64,000 nucleotides of DNA from Lactobacillus johnsonii (GTDB lineage: Bacteria; Bacillota; Bacilli; Lactobacillales; Lactobacillaceae): the NCBI RefSeq assembly GCF_014058685.1, contig NZ_CP059055.1:806001-870000 (forward strand). Reading direction: 5' to 3'. Shown here one piece after another: positions 34,414 to 42,719 of this stretch (within the stretch, counting starts at the first letter, position 1; each line of letters begins with the position of its first letter). Below the pieces are notes generated by a model, which searched no databases, was not told the DNA's origin, and saw nothing but the letters and a program-made list of their open reading frames with translations. A program made the translations under genes and the position numbers.

Positions 34414-35463
34414 ATGGCAGCACAAATTGATTTGAAAAATATTACCGTTCAATTTGGACAAAATAAAGCAGTTAACGATGTAAGTTTAGAAATAAATAAG
34501 GGTGATATTTACGGTGTAATTGGATTTTCTGGAGCCGGAAAATCCACTTTAGTAAGAACAATCAACTTACTTCAATATCCTTCTGCTGGATCAGTAGAGG
34601 TTAATGGAACGGTGTTGTTTAAAGACAATAAATTACAAATAAGCAAGAAGCAACTTCAAGAAAAAAGACGGAAAATTGGGATGATTTTTCAAAATTTCAA
34701 CCTATTGAATGAAGAAACTGTTATTGAAAATGTTGCTTTTGCATTGCAGCATAGTCGTTTATCTGACCAGGAATTAGAGAAAAAATCTCTCCATTTACTA
34801 GAATTAGTTGGCTTAAAGGATAAAGCAGATTTTTATCCGGCTCAGTTATCTGGAGGCCAGCAACAGCGTGTTGCTATTGCCCGTGCCCTGGCCAATGATC
34901 CTGATATTTTGATTTCTGATGAGGCAACGAGTGCCCTTGATCCAAAAACTACTAATCAAATCTTAGATTTATTATATGATCTAAATAAAAAATTAGGCCT
35001 AACTGTTGTTTTAATTACCCATGAAATGGATGCTGTAAAACGTGTAGCAAATAAAATTGCAGTAATGGAAAAGGGAAAAGTAATCGAAAAAGGTGAGTTG
35101 AGAGAGGTCTTCTTACATCCTCAAAAGCAACTTACGCGTCAATTTGTGGGTGGGGCTTTGCAGGCTCAACATATTTTGAATACTTATAACTTTGATAAAT
35201 TAGCCGAGAACGCAGAATTGTATCAATTAGTTTATAGCATCAATGATGTAACTAAATCAGTTGTGGCTGATTTAGATGTTTCGCTGAATACAAAAGCAAG
35301 TATTTTATATGGAAATGTAGAAGTTCTAAGTGGTGAACCAATAGGAACACTTGCAATTTTATTAAATTTAAATGAATTAAAGCAAAAAGAAGCTATTAAA
35401 TTCTTGGAGAGTAAAAATGTTGTTGTAACGAAGTTAGATAAAGGAGTGCTGACTAATGATTAG
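34414..35463 (+). CDS. metN: Methionine ABC transporter ATP-binding protein
   Basis: A 349-aa ATPase. Walker [10 protein letters not shown] (about 36-44), signature [15 protein letters not shown] (about 145-159), Walker [15 protein letters not shown]. The C-terminal NIL/ACT-like domain (about 265-349) is typical of MetN, where methionine binding inhibits transport. It overlaps metI by 8 bases, so translation is coupled. Confidence 0.96.
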   Translation: MAAQIDLKNITVQFGQNKAVNDVSLEINKGDIYGVIGFSGAGKSTLVRTINLLQYPSAGSVEVNGTVLFKDNKLQISKKQLQEKRRKIGMIFQNFNLLNEETVIENVAFALQHSRLSDQELEKKSLHLLELVGLKDKADFYPAQLSGGQQQRVAIARALANDPDILISDEATSALDPKTTNQILDLLYDLNKKLGLTVVLITHEMDAVKRVANKIAVMEKGKVIEKGELREVFLHPQKQLTRQFVGGALQAQHILNTYNFDKLAENAELYQLVYSINDVTKSVVADLDVSLNTKASILYGNVEVLSGEPIGTLAILLNLNELKQKEAIKFLESKNVVVTKLDKGVLTND

Positions 35464-36157
35464 TTTTTTCACTAAAAACTTTCCTAATGTAGTAGCCCTA
35501 GGTTGGGGCGGAGATGCTGGTTGGGGAACAGCTATTTTCCAAACCTTATTTATGACTTTTTGGTCAGCTGTTTTTGGGGGAATTCTAGGCTTAATTTTTG
35601 GCTTATTATTAGTTTTAACAAAACCAAAAGGAATTTTAGCTAATAAAGTAGTTTATTGGATTGTTGATAAAATCGTATCGATTTTTAGAGCTGTACCATT
35701 TATTATTTTGCTAGCCTTTGTTGCTCCAGTCACCCAAAAAATTGTTGGAACTCAAATTGGGATGAAAGCAGCTTTAGTACCATTAACTTTAGGTGTGTTC
35801 CCATTTTTTGCTAGACAAGTTCAAGTTGCACTTGAAAGTGTAGATAAAGGAAAGATTGAAGCTGCAGAAGCATTAGGTGCTTCAACCAAAGATATTATTT
35901 TTGACGTATATTTAAGAGAAAGTCGCTCTGAATTAGCTCGAGTTTCAACCGTAACTTTGATTAGTTTAATTGGGTTAACTGCAATGGCAGGAGCTGTTGG
36001 TGCTGGTGGCTTAGGTAATACAGCCATTTCATATGGATACAATAGATTTAATAATGATGTGACTTTGGTAGCAACTTTATTAGTTTTATTATTGGTATTG
36101 ATTGTTCAAGTTGTTGGAGACCTAGTTGCTAAGAAGTTGAATCATCAAGAACGATAA
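35456..36157 (+). CDS. metI: Methionine ABC transporter permease
   Basis: A 233-aa membrane protein with about 5 transmembrane helices. The EAA loop that contacts MetN is present as [24 protein letters not shown] (about 132-155), with [18 protein letters not shown] in the last part, typical of MetI. It overlaps the metN end, which is consistent with one operon under the Met T-box. Confidence 0.96.
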   Translation: MISFFTKNFPNVVALGWGGDAGWGTAIFQTLFMTFWSAVFGGILGLIFGLLLVLTKPKGILANKVVYWIVDKIVSIFRAVPFIILLAFVAPVTQKIVGTQIGMKAALVPLTLGVFPFFARQVQVALESVDKGKIEAAEALGASTKDIIFDVYLRESRSELARVSTVTLISLIGLTAMAGAVGAGGLGNTAISYGYNRFNNDVTLVATLLVLLLVLIVQVVGDLVAKKLNHQER

Positions 36158-36208
36158 GCGTATAGCATTGAAAAAGTATTTTTAGTATAATTTAATACAA
36201 TTATATTA

Positions 36209-36236
36209 GCGAAGAATTATATTCTCCGCTTTTTGT
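36209..36236 (+). terminator. Probable terminator after metI
   Basis: Stem AGCGAAGAA / TTCTCCGCT with one mismatch, a 5-base loop and TTTTTG. It is a weaker terminator between metI and fumC. Confidence 0.6.
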
Positions 36237-36260
36237 ATGACCTTTCATTTAAATGTAGCT

Positions 36261-36266
36261 TATAAT
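36261..36266 (+). promoter_or_regulatory. Promoter -10 of fumC
   Basis: A perfect TATAAT 29 bases before the fumC start; a possible -35 (TGACCT, 36238-36243) has a 17-base spacer. Confidence 0.55.
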
Positions 36267-36294
36267 GAAGATAATGAAAACGGAGGACAAAAAT

Positions 36295-37701
36295 ATGGTG
36301 AAAAAAGGTTATCGTGTTGAAAGTGATACATTAGGCCCAGTAGAAATTCCTAAAAAGGCATTGTGGGGTCCACAAACACAAAGAAGTAAGGATAATTTCC
36401 ATACTGGAGCGTTAATGCCAATTGGTATTATTCGTGCGCTTCTTCAAATAAAGCTAGCTGCTGCTCAAGCTAATATTGAAGCAGGAACTGAAACAGAAGA
36501 AAAAGGACGTGCCATTATTGAAGCAATTCATCAACTACTTGATTTAAACAATGAAGAATTGCAACCATATTTTCCATTGCATGTCTATCAAACTGGATCA
36601 GGTACCCAAACTAATATGAATGTTAATGAAGTGGTGGCTAATCTTGCTAATAAAAATCATCCCGGTTTAGATATTTTACCTAATGATGATGTGAACATGG
36701 GACAATCATCAAATGATACTTTTCCAACTGCAATGAATTTAGTTGCAACACAAGCGTTAGATGACTTAAAACCTTCTATTAAACACTTGATTAAAGAACT
36801 AAAAGTGAAACAAGATGAGTATTGGACAACGGTTAAAGTAGGAAGAACCCACTTGCAAGATGCGGTTCCATTGACTTTTGGTCAGGAACTATCAGGCTAT
36901 ATTTCTGCTCTTAATCATGATTTATCCTACATTAACGAGTTAGAAGAAACACTTTATGAATTACCAATTGGAGGAACTGCGGTTGGCACTGGACTTAATG
37001 CAGCTCCTGGTATGGCAGAAGATATCGCTGAGCGTTTATCAAGAAAGTATGGACATAATTTTAAAGTTGATACAAATAAATTCTTTGGTTTAGCAAATCA
37101 CTCAGGCTTAAATGTTGTGCATGGCGCTTTAAAAGCTTTGGCAGCTGATATGTTCAAAATTGCTCAAGATATTCGTTTCTTAGGATCTGGCCCAAGAGCT
37201 GGTTTAGGAGAACTTAATTTACCTGCAAACGAACCTGGTTCATCAATTATGCCAGGTAAAGTAAATCCGACTCAAGCAGAAGCTGTTACCATGGCATGTT
37301 TGAGAGTCTTTGGAAATGATACAACTATTACTATGGCTGCATCTCAAGGAAACTTTGAAATGAATGTCTTTAAGCCAGTGATGATTGCAGCATTTTTAGA
37401 GTCTGCCAATGTTTTATCTGGAACTATTTCTGGCTTTGCAGATAAGATGATTCATGGTATGACTGTTAATAAAGAAAGAATGGCTAAGGATGTAGCAAAT
37501 TCATTAATGACAGTTACTGCATTTTCACCACATATTGGTTACCATGAAGCTGCTACTATTGCACAGACTGCAGCTAAAAATAATACGACTTTGCGTACAG
37601 CGGCTTTAAAGAGCGGCTTAGTTACTAAAGAACAATATGATAAGTGGATGAAACCAATTACCATGACTAATGCAATGAATACTAAGCCAATTGATGATTA
37701 G
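36295..37701 (+). CDS. fumC: Fumarate hydratase, class II
   Basis: A 468-aa fumarase that interconverts malate and fumarate. It shows GSGTQTNMNVNEVVAN (about 103-118), the GRTHLQDAVPLTFGQE block, and the superfamily signature GSSIMPGKVNPTQAEA (about 307-322) with the mobile catalytic Ser loop. I start at ATG 36295, 8 bases after GGAGG. fumarate reductase follows 14 bases later, so in this organism it likely runs toward fumarate from malate. Confidence 0.96.
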   Translation: MVKKGYRVESDTLGPVEIPKKALWGPQTQRSKDNFHTGALMPIGIIRALLQIKLAAAQANIEAGTETEEKGRAIIEAIHQLLDLNNEELQPYFPLHVYQTGSGTQTNMNVNEVVANLANKNHPGLDILPNDDVNMGQSSNDTFPTAMNLVATQALDDLKPSIKHLIKELKVKQDEYWTTVKVGRTHLQDAVPLTFGQELSGYISALNHDLSYINELEETLYELPIGGTAVGTGLNAAPGMAEDIAERLSRKYGHNFKVDTNKFFGLANHSGLNVVHGALKALAADMFKIAQDIRFLGSGPRAGLGELNLPANEPGSSIMPGKVNPTQAEAVTMACLRVFGNDTTITMAASQGNFEMNVFKPVMIAAFLESANVLSGTISGFADKMIHGMTVNKERMAKDVANSLMTVTAFSPHIGYHEAATIAQTAAKNNTTLRTAALKSGLVTKEQYDKWMKPITMTNAMNTKPIDD

Positions 37702-37715
37702 AAGAAGGAATAAGA

Positions 37716-39089
37716 ATGGGATATAAATTTCCAACACAAACAGTAGATAAGTTACAAAAAAAATATGATGCAATTATTGTCGGAAGCGGTGGTACAGGAT
37801 TAGCCGCAGCTATTCAAGCACAGCAATATGGTTTGAATGTTGTAATTTTAGAAAAGAATGGCTTTTTAGGTGGAAACACTATGAGAGCTAGTTCTGGTAT
37901 GAATGCTGCTGAAAGTATTGTTCAAGCTCGTTTAGGTGTAAACGATAGTATGCAAAAATTTTATGATGAGACGCTAAAAGGTGGCGGCTACATGAATGAC
38001 CGTGAAATGCTACATTATTTTGTCGAGCATGCACCTTTGGCTATTGCGTGGCTTGAAGACTTAGGAATTAAAGTAGATGATTTAACAATTACAGGTGGTA
38101 TGTCCAAAAAACGTACACACCGTCCATCTTCAATGGCACCAATTGGCGCATTTTTAGTTAATAATTTACTTAAAATTGCTGATGAAAAGAATATTCCAAT
38201 TTTTACTGATGCTAAGGTGACTAAATTATTACAAGATGACAACAAGAAAATTAATGGAGTAGAAGTTAATAATGATCGGCAAGTAAAAGCTAAAGCAGTT
38301 TTACTTGCTACTGGTGGTTTTGGTGCTTCTAAAGATTTAATCGCTAAGTATCGACCAGATTTGCGTAACTATAAGACAACTAATCAACCTGGTGCGACTG
38401 GAGACGGCTTAAAATTAGCTAATAAAGTGGGAGCACAACTTGAGCAATTAGAGTTAGTTCAAGTTCACCCTACAGTTCAACAAGATACAGATCATGCGTA
38501 TTTAATTGGTGAAGCAGTACGCGGTGAAGGAGCTATTTTAGTTGATCATCAAGGTAAGAGATTTGTTAATGAATTGAATACGCGAAAGATCGTATCAAAT
38601 GCGATTACCCAAACTCCAGAACATTCTGCATATTTGATCTTTGACCAAGGAGTTAGAGATAGGGTTAAGGCAATTGAATTTTATGATTCAATTAATTTAG
38701 TTGTTCATGGAAACACTATTGAAGAATTAGCTGAAAACATTAAAGTGCCCATTTCCAACCTTGAAGAAACACTTGAAAATTGGAATAAAGCAGTAGCAAA
38801 TAATGATGATACAAAATTTGGTCGAACTACCGGAATGGCTGAGTTAGACCATGCACCATATTATGCAATTCATATTGCACCTGCTATTCATTACACAATG
38901 GGCGGAATTCATGTTGCACCTGATACCCGTGTCTATGATACTAACGGAAACTTTATTTCTGGTTTATATGCTGCGGGTGAAGTTAGTGGTGGCTTACACG
39001 GTAACAATCGAATTGGTGGTAATTCGATTGCTGAAACAATTATTTTTGGTCGTGAAGCTGGAAAAGCAATGGCAGATTTAATTAAATAA
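37716..39089 (+). CDS. frdA: Fumarate reductase flavoprotein (soluble, flavocytochrome c type)
   Basis: A 457-aa FAD enzyme. It shows the dinucleotide motif IIVGSGGTGLAAAIQA (20-35), LGGNTMRASSGMNA (51-64), an acid-catalyst region around Arg282 in GKRFVNE, HYTMGGIHV, and GNNRIGGNSIAETI near the C-terminus. It has no heme or FMN domain and no membrane part, so it is a short soluble form that would use a reduced flavin or unknown donor to reduce fumarate to succinate. A related 2-enoate reductase (for example urocanate type) is possible, but the fumC neighbour supports fumarate. Confidence 0.88.
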   Translation: MGYKFPTQTVDKLQKKYDAIIVGSGGTGLAAAIQAQQYGLNVVILEKNGFLGGNTMRASSGMNAAESIVQARLGVNDSMQKFYDETLKGGGYMNDREMLHYFVEHAPLAIAWLEDLGIKVDDLTITGGMSKKRTHRPSSMAPIGAFLVNNLLKIADEKNIPIFTDAKVTKLLQDDNKKINGVEVNNDRQVKAKAVLLATGGFGASKDLIAKYRPDLRNYKTTNQPGATGDGLKLANKVGAQLEQLELVQVHPTVQQDTDHAYLIGEAVRGEGAILVDHQGKRFVNELNTRKIVSNAITQTPEHSAYLIFDQGVRDRVKAIEFYDSINLVVHGNTIEELAENIKVPISNLEETLENWNKAVANNDDTKFGRTTGMAELDHAPYYAIHIAPAIHYTMGGIHVAPDTRVYDTNGNFISGLYAAGEVSGGLHGNNRIGGNSIAETIIFGREAGKAMADLIK

Positions 39090-39099
39090 AGCGCTTTCA
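39086..39099 (+). promoter_or_regulatory. cre-like site between frdA and the mdh-like gene
   Basis: ATAAAGCGCTTTCA matches the symmetrical cre TGAAAGCGCTTTCA in 12 of 14 positions. It begins in the frdA stop region and overlaps a putative -35 (TTTCAA, 39095-39100) of a promoter with TATACT (39118-39123), so the downstream gene may be repressed by CcpA. Confidence 0.6.
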
Positions 39100-39168
39100 A
39101 TAGAAAGGCTATTTGTGTATACTTAAAGTGTAGAACTTAAGCTTTCATTTAAAGGAGTATATATAAAA

Positions 39169-40095
39169 ATGAGTCGTAGAAAAGTATTTTTAGTTGGTGA
39201 CGGCCGTGTTGGTTCAACTTTTGCAAATGACTTATTGCAAAATGTTAGAATTGATGAATTGGTAATTTGTGATGTAGTCAAAAAAATTACTGAAGGGGAT
39301 GCTTTAGATTTAGAAGATTTAGCCCCATTTGTTGGTCAATGCACTGTTAAGAGTGGAGATTATAGTGATGCAAAAGATGCCGATATTGCTGTAATTACTG
39401 CCGGAGCCGCAAGAAAACCTGGAATGACTAGACTAGATTTGGTAAAAACTAATGTTAAAATTTTAGAATCAATCATAAAACCAATTGTAGAATCTGGTTT
39501 TAACGGTATTTTTGTCGTTTCTGCTAATCCAGTAGATATTCTAACTACTTTAACTCAAAAGTTATCTGGTTTTCCTAAGAATAAAGTTATCGGAACCGGT
39601 ACATCCCTTGATACAGCTCGCTTGCGTGTGGCTTTATCACATAAGACTGGTGTTAATGTTGATCATATTGATGCTTATGTTTTAGGTGAACATGGTGATA
39701 CATCTTTTGAAAATTTTGATGAAGCAATTATTGATCATAAGCCTCTTCGTTCTTATAAAGAATTAGATGAAGAAACATTGGTTGAATTAGAGACTGATGT
39801 TCGTAAAAAGGGTGGTAAGATCATTGCTAATAAGGGAGCAACTTTTTATGGCGTTGCAATGTGCTTAACACAAATCTGTAAGGCAATCTTAGAAAATAAG
39901 GCTCTAGTGATGCCACTATCTGCGCCAATGACTGGAGAATATGGTATTCATGATCTTTACATAGGAAGCCCAGCTGTAGTTACTGCTAATGGAATTAGTG
40001 ACGTGATTGAGCTTCACTTATCAGAAGATGAAAATAAGAAAATGGCTTATTCAGCAGCTAAGATGAAGGAAGTTGTTGACGGAATTGACCTTTAA
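39169..40095 (+). CDS. LDH/MDH-family 2-hydroxyacid dehydrogenase, probably malate dehydrogenase
   Basis: A 308-aa NAD-dependent enzyme. GxGxxG is seen in VGDGRVGSTFA (9-19); the catalytic Asp148-Arg151 pair in TSLDTARLR and His175 in GEHGD are present. The specificity loop reads AARKPGMTRLDL: the residue at LDH position 102 is Arg82, as in malate dehydrogenases, and not the Gln of lactate dehydrogenases. With fumC and frdA just upstream, it probably reduces oxaloacetate to malate. Automated tools may call it L-lactate dehydrogenase. L-2-hydroxyacid dehydrogenase of another specificity is the other option. Confidence 0.85.
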   Translation: MSRRKVFLVGDGRVGSTFANDLLQNVRIDELVICDVVKKITEGDALDLEDLAPFVGQCTVKSGDYSDAKDADIAVITAGAARKPGMTRLDLVKTNVKILESIIKPIVESGFNGIFVVSANPVDILTTLTQKLSGFPKNKVIGTGTSLDTARLRVALSHKTGVNVDHIDAYVLGEHGDTSFENFDEAIIDHKPLRSYKELDEETLVELETDVRKKGGKIIANKGATFYGVAMCLTQICKAILENKALVMPLSAPMTGEYGIHDLYIGSPAVVTANGISDVIELHLSEDENKKMAYSAAKMKEVVDGIDL

Positions 40096-40112
40096 ACAAT
40101 AATTTTAATAAT

Positions 40113-40157
40113 TAAAAGCGTCTTGTACTTAAGTTGAGAGTGCAAGACGCTTTTTGT
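40113..40157 (+). terminator. Intrinsic terminator after the mdh-like gene
   Basis: A 14-bp stem with one G-U pair (40115-40128 with 40139-40152), a 10-base loop and a T-run. Confidence 0.9.
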
Positions 40158-40203
40158 GTGATAAAATTTTAAAGGTATGATATTTAATCAAAGTTTGGGG
40201 ACT

Positions 40204-41586
40204 ATGAAAGTGAATAGTAAAGAAAGTAAAAATGAACGTGTAAATCAGCTCCATCATCAACATACTTTGTCGCATCATCATCATATGCGAATTCGGTGGC
40301 AGGAGTTTTTTACTAGTGATAATATTACACCTGCTAAAAATGCGACTTTGGCTGAACGATCGGTAATTGTAGGGCATATTGGGATGATGCTTCTCTCTTG
40401 TGGGACCGGAGCGTGGCGTGTAAGATCAGCGATGAATACAATTGCTCGCTGTTTAGATATGACATGCAGCACGGATATTGGACTTGTTTCAATTGAATAT
40501 ACTTGTGTTGATGCAGATGGTAAGAGTTATACGCAGGCGCTAAGTTTACCATCCACAGGAGTTAATACAACTAAATTAGACCGTATGGAAAATTTCGTCA
40601 GTCAGTTTAAAAAAGATAACGGAAATTGGACAATTGGCCAAATTCATAATCGATTAGAAGAAATTTCGACAATGAAATCGCAATATTCTCCATGGCAAGT
40701 TGGTTTAGCTTCTGGTCTTGCATGTGCAGGATTTATTTTTTTACTAGGCGGAGGAATTTTTGAAGTTATTTGTGCATTTTTAGGTGCAGGGTGCGGAAAT
40801 TACGTTCGCCGAAAAATGATTGATCGTCATCTAACTATTTTAGCGAATATTACCGTTGCAGTTGCCGTAGCTTGTGCGGTATATGTAGGGAGTTTTTACT
40901 TAATTAGATTATTTTATCCAGTCCGTCTGCGACATTTGGATGGATATATTGGAGCAATGCTCTTTGTAATTCCGGGTTTTCCATTTATTACGTCTGGACT
41001 AGATATTTCTAAGCTTGATATGAGATCAGGCTTAGAGAGAATGGCTTATGCAATCATGATTATTGTTGTTGCAACTGCAGTTGGTTGGGTAATGGCTTTG
41101 ATCTTAAACCTGCATCCGCAAAACTTTGAGAAATTAGGACTAACACCATTAGTTTTAACTATTTTAAGATTAGTTGCTAGTTTCTGCGGAGTTTTTGGCT
41201 TCTCAATTATGTTTAATTCTAGAATTCCAATGGCAACTGTTGCAGGGATTTCCGGAGCTATAGCAAATACTTTACGCTTGAGTTTAGTTGATTGGTCAAA
41301 TGTTCCACCAGCTGTGGCTGCTTTTATTGGAGCCTTTGTTGCAGGAATGTTAGCTTCAATTATTAGACGTAAAACTGGTTTCCCAAGAATTGCTATTACG
41401 GTGCCATCAATTGTAATTATGGTGCCGGGACTATATATGTACCGAGCTATGTTTAACTTAGGATTAACGTCATTAAATGCAGGCGCCTTATGGATGGTTC
41501 AAGCTTTAATGATTGTAATTTGTTTACCATTAGGCTTAATTGCAGCTCGGATTTTAATGGATAAAGACTGGCGGCATGCCGGATAG
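40204..41586 (+). CDS. Threonine/serine exporter family protein (ThrE type, fused halves)
   Basis: About 460 aa. A His-rich N-terminal tail (LHHQHTLSHHHH) is followed by a ThrE N-terminal domain (SCGTGAWRVRSAMNTIARCL) and about ten hydrophobic helices, with both ThrE halves in one chain; in many bacteria they are separate genes. The family exports threonine and serine. ATG 40204 is chosen because a TAAAAT -10 near 40163 would put the transcript start close to the earlier ATG (40177), which also lacks a spaced ribosome site. A terminator follows. Confidence 0.85.
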   Translation: MKVNSKESKNERVNQLHHQHTLSHHHHMRIRWQEFFTSDNITPAKNATLAERSVIVGHIGMMLLSCGTGAWRVRSAMNTIARCLDMTCSTDIGLVSIEYTCVDADGKSYTQALSLPSTGVNTTKLDRMENFVSQFKKDNGNWTIGQIHNRLEEISTMKSQYSPWQVGLASGLACAGFIFLLGGGIFEVICAFLGAGCGNYVRRKMIDRHLTILANITVAVAVACAVYVGSFYLIRLFYPVRLRHLDGYIGAMLFVIPGFPFITSGLDISKLDMRSGLERMAYAIMIIVVATAVGWVMALILNLHPQNFEKLGLTPLVLTILRLVASFCGVFGFSIMFNSRIPMATVAGISGAIANTLRLSLVDWSNVPPAVAAFIGAFVAGMLASIIRRKTGFPRIAITVPSIVIMVPGLYMYRAMFNLGLTSLNAGALWMVQALMIVICLPLGLIAARILMDKDWRHAG

Positions 41587-41594
41587 ATTTTTAT

Positions 41595-41635
41595 TAAAAA
41601 GTTGTCATGGAATTTAAACTATGACAACTTTTTTC
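41595..41635 (+). terminator. Intrinsic terminator after the ThrE-type gene
   Basis: A perfect 12-bp stem (AAAAGTTGTCAT / ATGACAACTTTT) with a 12-base loop and a T-run. Confidence 0.9.
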
Positions 41636-41676
41636 GTATAATTAATAGAACAAGAGAATTAAAGAGTGAGTGAAAA

Positions 41677-42702
41677 ATGCAAAAGAAAATATTATTGCTT
41701 TCAACGGGTGGAACAATTGCGTCAGTTGTTTCAGAAGCTGGGTTAGTGCCTAAAGAATCTGGTGAGCAGTTAATTAATATGTTAGGGGAATTACCTTATG
41801 ATATTACTGTCGAAGATATTCTCCAACTTGATTCATCTAATATTCAGCCTGAAGAATGGAAATTGATTGCTGAAAAAATTTATGAAAATCGAAATAAGTA
41901 TGATGGGATTGTAGTATCTCATGGTACTGATACCATGGCCTATACAGCATCCATGCTTTCTTTTATGTTACAAAATATTAATATTCCGGTTGTTCTAACT
42001 GGAAGCCAGGTTCCAATTAATGTTGTATTGAGTGATGCACCGGATAATTTAAAATTAGCTTTTGCGGCAGCTGCTAGTTGTCATCCTAATATTTATTTAG
42101 CCTTTGATCGAAAAGTTATGCTGGGGTGCAGAAGTGTTAAAGTAAGAACGATCAATTTTGATGCTTTTGAAAGTGTTAATGTACCACCAGTGGCTCGGGT
42201 AACATCTGATGGCCTAGTATTTTCTGACCAAAATGTACCTAAAAATACAAAAGATATGAAAGATACAACTTTAAACACTAGCATTAATCCTCATGTTTCT
42301 TTAGTTAAACTATTCCCGGGTTTTGATCCTAATTTGCTATTTGCAATGGTCGAAAGCGCATGTCAAGGAATTGTAATTGAAGCGTATGGTTTAGGCGGGA
42401 TGAATTACATCCGCAGAAATATGGTAGCTGCAATTGGAAAGTTGATTAGAAGAGGAATACCGATTATTGCGACGAGTCAATGCTTATATGAGCGAAGTGA
42501 TCTTACAAAATATGAAGTTGGGAGAGAAGCATTGCTTGAAGGAGCGATTAGTGCTCGGGATATGACTTCAGAGAGTGCGATTACTAAACTGATGTGGGGA
42601 TTAGGCCAAAACTGGGATGTTCACCAGATTTCTGATTTTTTTAATACTGATGTAGCTGGTGAGGTAACGATTGAAAAAGACGACAATTTACAGATAGATT
42701 AA
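41677..42702 (+). CDS. ansA: Type I L-asparaginase
   Basis: A 341-aa cytoplasmic enzyme that hydrolyses asparagine to aspartate and ammonia. It shows LLLSTGGTIASV (about 5-16, first catalytic Thr) and GIVVSHGTDTMAYTASML (about 85-102, second Thr with Asp-Lys relay region). No signal peptide, so it is the low-affinity cytoplasmic form. A TATAAT (41637-41642) lies upstream. It is 17 bases before the P-type ATPase gene, probably in one transcript. Confidence 0.95.
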   Translation: MQKKILLLSTGGTIASVVSEAGLVPKESGEQLINMLGELPYDITVEDILQLDSSNIQPEEWKLIAEKIYENRNKYDGIVVSHGTDTMAYTASMLSFMLQNINIPVVLTGSQVPINVVLSDAPDNLKLAFAAAASCHPNIYLAFDRKVMLGCRSVKVRTINFDAFESVNVPPVARVTSDGLVFSDQNVPKNTKDMKDTTLNTSINPHVSLVKLFPGFDPNLLFAMVESACQGIVIEAYGLGGMNYIRRNMVAAIGKLIRRGIPIIATSQCLYERSDLTKYEVGREALLEGAISARDMTSESAITKLMWGLGQNWDVHQISDFFNTDVAGEVTIEKDDNLQID

Positions 42703-42719
42703 TTTTTTTAAGGATGCAA

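Noticed and set aside
39169..40095. Simple L-lactate dehydrogenase label
   Set aside because: The fold fits, but Arg82 in AARKPGM and the fumC-frdA neighbours point to malate dehydrogenase.
40228..40287. His-rich stretch at the start of the ThrE-type protein as an artificial tag
   Set aside because: It is irregular (LHHQHTLSHHHH), mixed with other residues, and continuous with a normal lactobacillar chromosomal context, so a natural His-rich tail is more likely.
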